From an uncultured Paracoccaceae bacterium (GTDB lineage: Bacteria; Pseudomonadota; Alphaproteobacteria; Rhodobacterales; Rhodobacteraceae): a stretch of 64,000 nucleotides of DNA. A program made the position numbers and the translations under genes. The notes under the pieces are model-generated. The model made no database searches, had not been told where the DNA came from, and saw only the letters and a list, made by a program, of their open reading frames with translations. Positions 1 through 8,249 of the stretch are shown here, piece by piece. The DNA is taken from positions 62,001 to 126,000 of the forward strand of contig CANMWG010000003.1 in the NCBI GenBank assembly GCA_947501555.1. The letters run 5' to 3'. Each line of letters begins with the position of its first letter. Within the stretch, counting starts at the first letter, position 1.

Positions 1-809
1 ACCGTCCCATCCGACGCAATCCGCTCACCGGGGCGAATGACAACGGTGTCACCGACGCGCACCTCGGCTATCGGTATTTCGACCTCTGCCCCGTCACGCA
101 GGACCCGTGCCGTCGTTGGACGCAGGCCCATCAACCGCTTAATCGCGGCACCGGTCTGACCTTTCGCGCGGGCCTCAAACCAGCGCCCCAACAAGATAAG
201 GGTGACGATCACCGCTGCGGCCTCAAAATAGACCACGCGCGTGCCTGCAGGCAGCAGATCAGGCAGGAACAATGCGACCGTGGAAAACAACCAAGCGGCC
301 CCCGCGCCCAATACAACAAGGGCATTCATATCAGGGGCGCGGCGCAAAAGCGCGGGCACGCCCATGGTAAAGAACACCTGACCGGGCCACGCAAGAACGA
401 CCGTTGTCAGCAAGAATTGCACCGTCCAGCTTACCTGAAACCCGATGGTCCGCGCGATCAGATGATGCAGTGCCGGGAAGATATGCCCGCCCATTTCCAA
501 AATAAAAACCGGAAGCGTCAGGACAGCCGCCCAGAAGAACCGGTGCCGCGCCTGGCGGATCTCAAGCGCTTGTTCCGCCGTTTTATCCTGCACGGTTTGC
601 GTGACCGACGCGGCATAGCCGATCTCTGACATGGCTCTTAGGGCAGGTGCTTCGCCTGATAAGGTGGTGACAGTGGCCACCCCGTTGGCCAAGTTCACAT
701 TGGCCGCCAAGACGCCACTTGTTTTCAGCAAAGCCGCCTCAACCCGGCCCACGCAGGACCCGCAGTTCATCCCCTGAACGTCAAACTTGATTTCGATTGG
801 TTGCGCCAT
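1..809 (-). CDS. copA: Copper-type P1B ATPase, N-terminal part (cut by window edge)
   Basis: This is the first 269 codons of a heavy-metal translocating P-type ATPase; the rest lies beyond the left edge. The start is the ATG whose complement is at 807-809. Residues 1 to about 67 form a heavy-metal-associated domain with the metal-binding motif GMNCGSC (Cys16 and Cys19). Hydrophobic membrane segments follow from about residue 95, and the last residues enter the actuator domain (a VRVGDTVVIRPGERIASDG-type stretch). The CPC membrane motif and the DKTGT phosphorylation site are not in view, so metal specificity is inferred from the N-terminal domain. Such enzymes export Cu(I) from the cytoplasm or supply cytochrome oxidase assembly. 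No metal-responsive regulator is visible beside it. Confidence 0.85.
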   Translation of the reverse strand, partial: MAQPIEIKFDVQGMNCGSCVGRVEAALLKTSGVLAANVNLANGVATVTTLSGEAPALRAMSEIGYAASVTQTVQDKTAEQALEIRQARHRFFWAAVLTLPVFILEMGGHIFPALHHLIARTIGFQVSWTVQFLLTTVVLAWPGQVFFTMGVPALLRRAPDMNALVVLGAGAAWLFSTVALFLPDLLPAGTRVVYFEAAAVIVTLILLGRWFEARAKGQTGAAIKRLMGLRPTTARVLRDGAEVEIPIAEVRVGDTVVIRPGERIASDGT

Positions 810-875
810 GCTGCACCTTCATTGCCGTCGCACCACACATAGGGGTTCCAGCGATGGGAAGGTCAAGCATTTCTC

Positions 876-913
876 CAAAGAAAAAGGCGAAAGATCCAAG
901 ACCCTCCGCCTTT
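876..913 (-). terminator. Rho-independent terminator after tauC
   Basis: The seven-base arms AAAGGCG (883-889) and CGCCTTT (907-913) can pair. Read on the minus strand, the hairpin is followed by a T-rich run. It lies just downstream of the tauC stop codon and probably ends the tauABC transcript. Confidence 0.5.
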
Positions 914-936
914 CTCAAACCCCCCTGAGGAGAAGG

Positions 937-2271
937 TCAGCCTTTGCCTTTCCACGGCACCAGCCACTTTTCGGCTTGGCGCATGAGCATATCGATGGTG
1001 AAACCGATGATTCCGATCAGGATGATCCCCATCAACACGATATCCGTACTTTGGAACTTGGACGCGACCATGATCATCATGCCCGCCCCTTTTTCAGCCG
1101 CAACCAGTTCGGCGGCCACAACCGTGCCCCAGCAGACCCCCATGGCGACGCGGGCGCCAGTGAAAATCTCGGGCAGTGAGTTTGGCACGATGACATGACG
1201 CATGATCTGCCATTTTGAAGCACCCAAACTATAGGCCGCATGCACCTTGGAAATCCGCACGCCGGACACGCCCGACCGGGCGGCAATGGCCATGATCCAA
1301 AGAGCTGCTAGGAACAGCAGGATGATCTTTCCGACCTCACCAATCCCCGCCCAAATGATCACCAGCGGGATCAAGGCCAGTGGCGGTACCGGACGCATGA
1401 ATTCAACAATCGGATCAAACCACCCCCGGAACCAGTCAGACAGGCCCATCGCATAGCCCAGCGGAATACCGACCAAAGCCCCGAGGACAAATCCCACGAT
1501 GACGCGGAACAAGGAATAGCCCAGATGTTCCGCCAAAGTAGAGTTGCGGTAACCCACTGTCGCGATTTCGGTCACGCGGGCCCAGACGGCCTCGGGCGCA
1601 GGAAGCCAAATAGGCTCCATCTGCACACCGGCTGCGGGCATGATGTTCAGTGTGCCCTTGTCAGACATCGCAACTGTGCCAAAGGCCACGCCGACGGACC
1701 CACCCGGTGCGATCGGCTGACCGTCAACGGCAGTGATAAATGTCTCTTGATCGCGACCCATTTCATCGTTGTTATCCACACGCAAAAGCGCACTGCGATA
1801 GCTGGCGATGGCTGTTGCATCGTCCTTTGCGATACCATCACCCGGGGCCACTTCAGGCACGTCGGTCTCTTGGGTAGCAGGATGCACAAGTACGGTGACC
1901 GTCGCGTCATCCGTCTCACCAGCGGGCGTTGTGATCGTGTAGGTGAACGTGCCTGTGCCTTCGAACGGGCCAGGTGCATGCAGAAACTCCGGCAGCAGTT
2001 TGGATCCGGTAAACGCGCCCCAAAACACGAAGATCAGAATGATGGACACAATCGATGCCACGGAATTGGACTTGACCGCGCTTTCATCACCAAAGGTAAC
2101 CGTCTTAAGTGATCCGTAGTCTTTTCTGGGGCTCAAAAGTTTTTTGATTGCGCTCCAGATCATCATGGTGAGCAGGATCAAAAGGACATAGCCGATGACA
2201 TAGGGTGCCGCAGCAAAGAGCGTGCTAAGCACAGCGACCAATTCGCCCCACAGGTTTCCAAGCAACTCCAT
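937..2271 (-). CDS. tauC: Taurine ABC transporter permease TauC, with large periplasmic insertion
   Basis: This is the membrane permease of an aliphatic sulfonate/taurine ABC importer and the third gene of a tauABC operon. Its start overlaps the tauB stop as TAATG. The C-terminal half (about residues 245-440) is a standard binding-protein-dependent permease domain, with the ATPase-contact loop around AAYSLGASKWQIMRHV. The protein is 444 residues against roughly 250-290 for a usual TauC or SsuC. The excess lies between two N-terminal membrane segments (about residues 20-45 and 68-90) and the core. About 140 polar residues, including FTYTITTPAGETDDATVTV, are predicted to face the periplasm. Assignment to taurine rests on the neighbouring tpa, xsc and tauR genes. 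Confidence 0.88.
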   Translation of the reverse strand: MELLGNLWGELVAVLSTLFAAAPYVIGYVLLILLTMMIWSAIKKLLSPRKDYGSLKTVTFGDESAVKSNSVASIVSIILIFVFWGAFTGSKLLPEFLHAPGPFEGTGTFTYTITTPAGETDDATVTVLVHPATQETDVPEVAPGDGIAKDDATAIASYRSALLRVDNNDEMGRDQETFITAVDGQPIAPGGSVGVAFGTVAMSDKGTLNIMPAAGVQMEPIWLPAPEAVWARVTEIATVGYRNSTLAEHLGYSLFRVIVGFVLGALVGIPLGYAMGLSDWFRGWFDPIVEFMRPVPPLALIPLVIIWAGIGEVGKIILLFLAALWIMAIAARSGVSGVRISKVHAAYSLGASKWQIMRHVIVPNSLPEIFTGARVAMGVCWGTVVAAELVAAEKGAGMMIMVASKFQSTDIVLMGIILIGIIGFTIDMLMRQAEKWLVPWKGKG

Positions 2272-3074
2272 TACGCGCCCTCCGCCCGGCCCATGATTTC
2301 TTCTTCCATATTCCAGATCATCCCTAGGATTTCTTCGCGGATTTCTCCGAATTTGGGATGTTTCTTCACCTCGCGCAGGTCTTGACCGACGCCCATTTCT
2401 GCAAATGGCAGACGGTACTCCGTGTGGATACGACCAGGACGCGGGGCCATAACAAGCAGGCGCTCACCCAGCAGCAATGCTTCCTCAACCGAGTGGGTAA
2501 TCAAGATGATTGTCTTGCCCGTCTCTTTCCAGAGTTTGAGCACAAGGCTTTGCATCTTTTCACGGGTCAGCGCGTCCAGCGCGCCCAGAGGTTCATCCAT
2601 CAAGATCACGTCGGGTTCATTGGCCAAACAACGGGCCAAGGCCACACGTTGTTGCATGCCACCAGACAGCTCATAGACTGCCTTTTCCTTAAAATCCTGT
2701 AGGCCAACAACATCCAGCAAGTGATCAACGATCTGGGCCTTTTCTTTGCGCGGCATCTTTTTCATCGACGGACCAAAGCCCACGTTTTCACGCACGCTCA
2801 TCCATTCGAACAAAGCACCTTGCTGAAACACCATGCCGCGTTCCGGGCCGGGGCCCTCAACCTTTTTGTTCTTCAGGACGATCTGGCCTTCAGTCGGGGC
2901 CAGAAAACCTGCAACGATGTTCAAAAGTGTCGTCTTGCCGCACCCTGATGGACCCAGCACGGACAAGAGCTCGCCCGCCTCAAGGTTCAACGACACATCC
3001 TTTAGCGCTTGGACCGATGATCCGTTCGGCAAATCGAACCGCATCGAAAGTCTGTCTAAAATTAGTCCTGGCAT
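2271..3074 (-). CDS. tauB: Taurine ABC transporter ATP-binding protein TauB
   Basis: This is the cytoplasmic ATPase that powers the taurine importer. At 267 residues it is of usual TauB/SsuB length. The Walker A motif is GPSGCGKTTLLN near residue 42, the ABC signature is ELSGGMQQRVALARCLAN near residue 137, and Walker B with the catalytic glutamate is VILMDEPLGALD near residue 158. The switch histidine lies in LITHSVEEAL. It follows tauA after a 109-base gap that contains a stable stem-loop, and it is translationally coupled to tauC by overlapping stop and start codons. NitT/TauT-family ATPases are similar, so substrate is inferred from context. Confidence 0.93.
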   Translation of the reverse strand: MPGLILDRLSMRFDLPNGSSVQALKDVSLNLEAGELLSVLGPSGCGKTTLLNIVAGFLAPTEGQIVLKNKKVEGPGPERGMVFQQGALFEWMSVRENVGFGPSMKKMPRKEKAQIVDHLLDVVGLQDFKEKAVYELSGGMQQRVALARCLANEPDVILMDEPLGALDALTREKMQSLVLKLWKETGKTIILITHSVEEALLLGERLLVMAPRPGRIHTEYRLPFAEMGVGQDLREVKKHPKFGEIREEILGMIWNMEEEIMGRAEGA

Positions 3075-3143
3075 ATTCTGTCCCGTTCTTGTCCCAGAGA
3101 ATCCTTGCTCAAGTCTGGCGCAAGGATCGTCAGGGGCAAAAGG

Positions 3144-3174
3144 AAACTGGCGCGAACCCTGCCCGCGCCAGTTT
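3144..3174 (-). other. Intercistronic stem-loop between tauA and tauB
   Basis: The ten-base arms at 3144-3153 (AAACTGGCGC) and 3165-3174 pair perfectly around an 11-base loop. The hairpin lies between the tauA stop and the tauB start. Such hairpins often stabilise the binding-protein message or partly terminate it, so that the binding protein is made in excess. A T-run flanks it on the plus strand, but no plus-strand gene precedes it. Confidence 0.6.
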
Positions 3175-3183
3175 TTTAATCAC

Positions 3184-4191
3184 TTAGTTCGCACCAGCGG
3201 CTGCCAATGGACCAGTGTTGATATTGCTTTCGTAGCTGCTGAGCGCTGAATCGATTGATCCAGATTCAACGAACACGTCTGCAACACCCTTCATAAAGGA
3301 AGGTGCCGCACCACCCAACCAAGCCGCGGACAGCTGGGTTTCCACGGATGGGAACACGAATGTGGCCATTGTTTCAGCCGTTGCTTCTTCATCCATACCC
3401 GCATCGTTCGCGATGACTGGCAGCATTTCTTCTACGCCGGACCCGTCATTCCAAGCCGCGTTTGCTTCGGCGGTAACCGCTAGGAAGTTCGCAACGAGCT
3501 CTGGATTTTCAGCGACAAAACCGGATGGCGCGGATGTCACGTCAAAAACCAAGATGCCCAGCTCTTCTTTTTCAGCGCCTGTCAGCAAGACGTTGCCATG
3601 CTCTAGCATGCGACGCAGCGAACCGCCCCAGCCGCAGGCCATATCAACGGCACCCTGGGCGATTGCGGCGGCGCCATCAGGTGGGGCCATGTCAACAACG
3701 TCCAATGACGCAAGATCAACACCGAAGTGGTCCATCTGACGAAGGAAACCATAGTGGGCTGCGGTGCCGAGTGGGACAGCAACCTTCTTGCCTTCCAGCT
3801 CAGACGCGCTGGATTGGTCGATTTCCAGCCCAGACGCAACAACACAGTTGTCGTTTTCAGCATAGGACACAGCAACATCGAGGATCTGAAGATCCTGACC
3901 TGCAGATGTCGCCACAACGAATGGTGGAACACCCTGGCTCACGGAAATTTGCACGTCGCCCGATGCCATTGCGGCGGACATTGCTGTACCGCTGTCAAAG
4001 CTAACCCAGTTCACTGTGACGCCAAGTGCTTCATCATAAGTGCCGTTCACTTTGGCAAACTGAAACGGCATAGGCCATTCGAGGAAGTAGCCCACTGTGA
4101 TTTCGCCATGGCCGTCGGCAACGGCTTGCTGCGTGCTGCCAAGCATGGCGATACCAGCCGCTGCACCCATCAAAGCATTCTTGAGTTTCAT
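3184..4191 (-). CDS. tauA: Taurine ABC transporter periplasmic binding protein TauA
   Basis: This is the periplasmic receptor that captures taurine and delivers it to TauBC. The 335-residue protein begins with a Sec signal peptide (MKLKNALMGAAAGIAMLGST, cleavage probably after AVADG). It then has the fold typical of the NMT1/TauA family, with the early segment TVGYFLEWPMPFQFAKVNGT and a GVPPFVVATSAGQDLQILDV block. It is the first gene of the minus-strand tauABC operon and is divergent from tpa, with 478 bases between the two starts. Related proteins bind nitrate, sulfonates or pyrimidine precursors. Taurine is favoured because the adjacent genes encode the whole taurine breakdown route. Confidence 0.92.
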   Translation of the reverse strand: MKLKNALMGAAAGIAMLGSTQQAVADGHGEITVGYFLEWPMPFQFAKVNGTYDEALGVTVNWVSFDSGTAMSAAMASGDVQISVSQGVPPFVVATSAGQDLQILDVAVSYAENDNCVVASGLEIDQSSASELEGKKVAVPLGTAAHYGFLRQMDHFGVDLASLDVVDMAPPDGAAAIAQGAVDMACGWGGSLRRMLEHGNVLLTGAEKEELGILVFDVTSAPSGFVAENPELVANFLAVTAEANAAWNDGSGVEEMLPVIANDAGMDEEATAETMATFVFPSVETQLSAAWLGGAAPSFMKGVADVFVESGSIDSALSSYESNINTGPLAAAGAN

Positions 4192-4669
4192 TTCATATTC
4201 TCCCGTGTTGTGAGCCCTGTTGGAGCTCGAGATCGGACAAGGTTGGCCTCGCCTTTATTGCGCTAGCTGACCATGAATGCAGGGCGGTTCCTAGCCCCAA
4301 TCATGGCCTGCGATGAAAGTTGGCCAAGTATGACCACATGTCCTGCAAGACGTCGCATCCCCGGACGCCTGCAAGTCGTTTCGTAGCGAAGGAAATTCGT
4401 GCTTCAACGTCAATCACTAGAAATCGAGGGCAGACCGATGTTTTTGACGCATTCAAGCCCCCTCACCGATTGGAAAACTGTTACAAATCAGAATGATAAT
4501 GGGAAGGCATGCCCCTTACAAACCAGGGCAGTCACTCCTTTTGGCTATATGCATGCGCGGAAACTGGCCCTATTGAGATTGCTCGACAACCAGCCAAACT
4601 GCAAATTATCAGGGCATCGCGAAACTGGATTCGCGATGCCTTCCCCTTTTTTTTGACGGAGCATCCATC
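4192..4669. promoter_or_regulatory. Divergent tauA/tpa control region with possible TauR half-sites
   Basis: This 478-base stretch separates divergent tauA and tpa and holds no convincing gene. It should carry both promoters. A CTGGCCCTAT sequence at 4564-4573 and a weaker TTGGCTATAT at 4541-4550 are spaced 23 bases apart. They resemble the CTGGACYTAA direct repeats known for TauR and point toward tpa. The match is weaker than the sites before xsc, so this is a candidate only. I found no clear -35/-10 pair. Confidence 0.4.
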
Positions 4670-6052
4670 ATGGATACGCAGCACCTCGCAAATGATCCCG
4701 ACGTTATTGTCGAAGCCGATCGCGCACATGTTTGGCATCATCTGAGCCAGCACAAGCCCTATGAAACGATTGATCCACGCATTATTGTCGAAGGCCGCGG
4801 GATGCGTGTCTGGGACATTAAGGGCAAAGAACATATCGATGCAGTCTCAGGCGGCGTTTGGACCGTCAACGTCGGCTACGGTCGGGAACGGATCGGCAAG
4901 GCGATCGCCGAACAAGTGACTAAGATGTGCTTTTTCGGCGGCACCGCTGGCACAATCCCGGGTGCGCAATTCGCTGATATGCTGACTGCAAAGATGCCCG
5001 GGCTCGACCGGGTCTATTACGCCAACTCGGGCTCTGAGGCGAATGAGAAGGCCTTTAAGATGGTCCGTCAGATCAGCCACAAGCATCACGGCGGCAAGAA
5101 GTACAAAATTCTGTACCGCGAACGCGATTACCACGGCACCACAATCGCGGCCCTTTCCGCCGGTGGACAGGATGAACGTAACGCGCAATACGGCCCCTTC
5201 GCCCCCGGGTTTGTCCGCGTACCTCACTGTTTGGAATACCGGTCCCAAGACGGGACGTTGGGCGAAGAATACGGCGCCAAGGCGGCCCAGGCCATCGAAG
5301 ATGTGATCATCGCCGAAGGACCCGAAACCATCGGCGCACTTTGCCTCGAACCGATCACGGCAGGCGGCGGGATTATCGTACCTCCCAAAGGGTATTGGGA
5401 GCGCGTGCAAGAGCTTTGCAAGAAATACGATATTCTGCTGCATATCGATGAGGTCGTTTGCGGATTAGGCCGAACCGGCACGTGGTTTGGTTATCAGCAG
5501 TTCGGCGTGCAGCCGGATATCGTGACAATGGCAAAGGGTGTGGCATCGGGCTACGCCGCGATTTCATGTTGCGTCACCACCAACCGCGTCTTTGAAATGT
5601 TCAAGGACGACACGGATCGGCTCAGCTATTTTCGCGATATCTCAACCTTCGGTGGCTGCACGGCAGGGCCCGCCGCGGCCATTGAGAATATGAAGATCAT
5701 TGAAGAGGAAGACCTGCTTGGAAATTCCGCTGCGATGGGCACACATCTGATGGACAGGCTGTCCGAGATGATGGAAAAACACAGCTGGATTGGCGATATC
5801 CGCGGCAAGGGCTTGTTTGCAGGGGCTGAGTTGGTCAAAGACCGCGAGACCAAAGAACCTGTGGATGAAAAGCACGTGATGGCCATTGTCGCGGATTGCA
5901 TGGCGCAAGGGGTCATCATCGGAGCAACCAATCGGTCGCTACCGGCCATGAATAACACCTTGCTATTTGCCCCTGCCCTGATCGCGACCAAAGATGATTT
6001 GGATCAGGTAACTGAAGCCGTCGATAAGGCGATTGGCCGCGTATTGGGATAA
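4670..6052 (+). CDS. tpa: Taurine-pyruvate aminotransferase
   Basis: This cytoplasmic PLP enzyme transfers the amino group of taurine to pyruvate, giving sulfoacetaldehyde and alanine. That is the first intracellular step of taurine dissimilation. The 460-residue product is a class III (omega) aminotransferase. Recognisable segments are YYANSGSEANEKAFKM for cofactor phosphate binding, HIDEVVCGLGRTG for the PLP-ring aspartate, and TMAKGVASGYA with the PLP lysine. It is transcribed away from tauA and is followed at once by a strong terminator, so it is probably a single-gene unit. Other omega-aminotransferases look similar; the tauABC, tauR and xsc neighbours decide the assignment. Confidence 0.93.
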   Translation: MDTQHLANDPDVIVEADRAHVWHHLSQHKPYETIDPRIIVEGRGMRVWDIKGKEHIDAVSGGVWTVNVGYGRERIGKAIAEQVTKMCFFGGTAGTIPGAQFADMLTAKMPGLDRVYYANSGSEANEKAFKMVRQISHKHHGGKKYKILYRERDYHGTTIAALSAGGQDERNAQYGPFAPGFVRVPHCLEYRSQDGTLGEEYGAKAAQAIEDVIIAEGPETIGALCLEPITAGGGIIVPPKGYWERVQELCKKYDILLHIDEVVCGLGRTGTWFGYQQFGVQPDIVTMAKGVASGYAAISCCVTTNRVFEMFKDDTDRLSYFRDISTFGGCTAGPAAAIENMKIIEEEDLLGNSAAMGTHLMDRLSEMMEKHSWIGDIRGKGLFAGAELVKDRETKEPVDEKHVMAIVADCMAQGVIIGATNRSLPAMNNTLLFAPALIATKDDLDQVTEAVDKAIGRVLG

Positions 6053-6057
6053 AATAA

Positions 6058-6087
6058 AAGGCCCGGAAGGGGTAACCTCCGGGCCTT
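6058..6087 (+). terminator. Terminator after tpa
   Basis: Perfect ten-base arms AAGGCCCGGA (6058-6067) and TCCGGGCCTT (6078-6087) enclose a ten-base loop, five bases after the tpa stop codon. The T-run is short. It may work in both directions, since a minus-strand gene ends at 6135. Confidence 0.75.
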
Positions 6088-6134
6088 AACCGCGCCGCGC
6101 GAGTACAAGACTCCGTGAGTGGCCGAACCGGGTA

Positions 6135-6452
6135 CTATCCGCGGTTAGGTGGGGCTGGACGGTATTTTTCCATCACTTCACCAATCAGCTCGGCGGTGAC
6201 AGAGGGGTTGGTATCAGACAAGCAGTCTGCCAGCGTTGTCAGCCGGGCTTCGTGCTCTTCGCGGGTCGGACGTTCGCCGGGTTCCGGACGATCACCTGAT
6301 GTGCAGGTCTCAAACGCAGCAGCGGAAACACCAAGATCAGCGGCCATTTCCTCGATGGGAGGACCTTCCTGGTTCATTGTCTGGGATGTCGCAATCGTCG
6401 CAGTAGAAAGGCCGATCATCGCGATTAATAAGGTCTTAGCAAGCGTCTTCAT
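6135..6452 (-). CDS. Small secreted protein, function unknown
   Basis: This is a 105-residue protein if the ATG beginning MKTLAKTLLIAMIGL is used; a longer in-frame reading exists but would bury the signal peptide. The first 23 or so residues form a Sec signal peptide. The mature part is acidic, with two cysteines (FETCTSGDRPEPGERPT and TTLADCLSDTNP) that could form one disulfide. The order of the segments, with a predicted helix around the first cysteine, is seen in small uncharacterised Rhodobacteraceae proteins. It is convergent with tpa and divergent from tauR, and the tauR-side repeats lie in its upstream region, so it might respond to taurine. I do not recognise a function. Confidence 0.6.
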   Translation of the reverse strand: MKTLAKTLLIAMIGLSTATIATSQTMNQEGPPIEEMAADLGVSAAAFETCTSGDRPEPGERPTREEHEARLTTLADCLSDTNPSVTAELIGEVMEKYRPAPPNRG

Positions 6453-6598
6453 TGGTTTCTCCAATTCGTTGTGCGCGTTCAACGAACCCATCCTTGGTTT
6501 CCGTCGCAAAAATTTTAACTTTTATTCTTAACCCTGCGTCACACCCTAAATGATCGGGTCGACACGACCGCAGTAATTCCTCTTGAAACTTCATTTTG

Positions 6599-6630
6599 TT
6601 AGGGCCAGTCTGCCGGTACCTTAAGGCCAG
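6599..6630. promoter_or_regulatory. Paired TauR-box-like direct repeats before tauR
   Basis: TTAGGGCCAG (6599-6608) and TTAAGGCCAG (6621-6630) are direct repeats 22 bases apart, about two helical turns. Read on the minus strand they are CTGGCCCTAA and CTGGCCTTAA, close to the CTGGACYTAA box described for TauR. The second copy ends three bases before the tauR ATG. That suggests autoregulation by occlusion, or control of the leftward gene ending at 6135. Confidence 0.55.
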
Positions 6631-6633
6631 ATA

Positions 6634-8100
6634 ATGTCTATATCCGTTGAAACCTTCTTTCTGGACCATTCGGCCGAAGGGACCTTGCAGGCCCGCATTC
6701 AGCAAATGGTCGCACAAGGCATCTTGGCCGGGCGGTTTCGCCCGGGCGAGCGCCTGCCCTCATCGCGTAAAATGGCTCTGCATCTCGGGGTCAGCCGGAT
6801 TACAGTCACGTTGGCCTATACCGAACTGGTCGCCGACGACTATCTGACTTCACGTGGGCGGTCCGGCTATTTCGTGTCCGAGAACGCCCCCGAACCTCCA
6901 GCCTTTCCAGCACAGCGGTTCGCAACCGGTACGGTGGATTGGACCCGTGCGATTGGGCAGCGGTTCACCCCCGGACTGAGCCTGACCAAACCCGCTGATT
7001 GGGCGAGCTTTCGATACCCTTTCATCTACGGTCAGGCAGATCGTGCGCTGTTTGATAGTGCCAATTGGCGGCTTTGCGCATTGCGCGCGCTGGGAATGCG
7101 GGATTTCTCGGCGCTGACGTCTGATTACTTCGATGGGGATGATCCCAAATTGGTTGAGTTCATCGCTCGGCACACACTGCCCCGGCGTGGTATTCTGGCC
7201 AATACCGACGAGATATTGGTGACCATGGGCGCGCAAAATGCACTTTGGTTATCCGCACAGGTTTTGCTCAACAGCCGCAGGCGGGCCGCCATCGAAGACC
7301 CTTGTTATCCGGCGCTGCGCAATATCCTGGTGCAGTCGCGCTGCCAGCTGCGGGTCGTTCCGGTCGATCAAGGCGGATTGCCACCAGATGATTTGCCCGA
7401 AAACACCGACGTTGTGTTCACGACGCCAAGCCATCAATGCCCGACGGCGGCGACGATGCCCCTGTCTCGTAGGAAAGACCTGCTGGAGAAAGCCGAGAAA
7501 GAAGACTTTCTGATCGTCGAAGATGACTACGAGTTTGAGATGTCCTTTCTAAAATCACCCTCACCTTCGCTCAAATCGCTCGATCAAAATGGGCGGGTGA
7601 TTTATGTCGGTTCGTTTTCCAAGTCACTCTTTCCCGGGCTGCGACTAGGGTATCTGGTGGGCCCGGCCCCGTTCATCCGCGAAGCCCGGGCTTTACGCGC
7701 AACCGTTCTGCGTCATCCTCCCGGACATATCCAGCGGACAGTCAGTTACTATCTTTCACTTGGCCATTACGACGCATTGGTCAAACGGATGAGCAAAGCC
7801 TACCACGAACGTCGCCAAGTGATGGAAGAGTCTCTGCGCAACCACGGCCTGACGGTCGCAGGGCAAGGCACCTACGGTGGCTCGTCAGTTTGGCTGCAGG
7901 CACCCAAAGGCATCGATACAAGCATTTTGGCCCAAAAGCTGCATCATGCCAGCGTTCTTGTTGAGCCAGGTGCACCCTTCTTCGCAAGTGATGACCCACC
8001 TTCAGAATTCTTACGTTTGGCTTATTCATCCATTCCAGCGTCACGCATTCCAGAAGGTGTCCGCCTGATTGCCAATGCCATCCGATATGCTGATTTTTGA
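6634..8100 (+). CDS. tauR: MocR-family PLP-dependent transcription regulator TauR
   Basis: This is the likely taurine-responsive activator of the region. The 488-residue protein has an N-terminal GntR-type winged helix (about residues 12-75, with RPGERLPSSRKMALHLGVSR). It is joined to a class I aminotransferase-like domain (about residues 125-485). The PLP-binding lysine is in VGSFSKSLFPGLRLGY, and the IVEDDYEFEM block is also typical. In Rhodobacter capsulatus the homologue activates taurine genes and binds paired CTGGAC-type repeats. It lies between tpa and xsc on the same strand, and matching repeats occur before both tauR and xsc. Its own Shine-Dalgarno region overlaps one repeat, consistent with autoregulation. 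Confidence 0.92.
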   Translation: MSISVETFFLDHSAEGTLQARIQQMVAQGILAGRFRPGERLPSSRKMALHLGVSRITVTLAYTELVADDYLTSRGRSGYFVSENAPEPPAFPAQRFATGTVDWTRAIGQRFTPGLSLTKPADWASFRYPFIYGQADRALFDSANWRLCALRALGMRDFSALTSDYFDGDDPKLVEFIARHTLPRRGILANTDEILVTMGAQNALWLSAQVLLNSRRRAAIEDPCYPALRNILVQSRCQLRVVPVDQGGLPPDDLPENTDVVFTTPSHQCPTAATMPLSRRKDLLEKAEKEDFLIVEDDYEFEMSFLKSPSPSLKSLDQNGRVIYVGSFSKSLFPGLRLGYLVGPAPFIREARALRATVLRHPPGHIQRTVSYYLSLGHYDALVKRMSKAYHERRQVMEESLRNHGLTVAGQGTYGGSSVWLQAPKGIDTSILAQKLHHASVLVEPGAPFFASDDPPSEFLRLAYSSIPASRIPEGVRLIANAIRYADF

Positions 8101-8126
8101 GACTTAATGTCTCAATTTAATTCACA

Positions 8127-8159
8127 CTGGCCTTAGGAACGGAATGCAACTGGACCTAA
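8127..8159 (+). promoter_or_regulatory. Paired TauR-box direct repeats upstream of xsc
   Basis: CTGGCCTTAG (8127-8136) and CTGGACCTAA (8150-8159) lie 23 bases apart in the same orientation, about 90-120 bases before the xsc start. The second matches the reported TauR consensus CTGGACYTAA exactly. The orientation points toward xsc, so TauR probably activates the xsc operon from here. Confidence 0.7.
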
Positions 8160-8249
8160 CTTAAGCCCCCTGATATTCCTAATGTCCGCGCAACGAAACG
8201 AGGCGCCGGGCCACGTGATCGACTGCTGCAAACTGGAAGGACCAGATCC

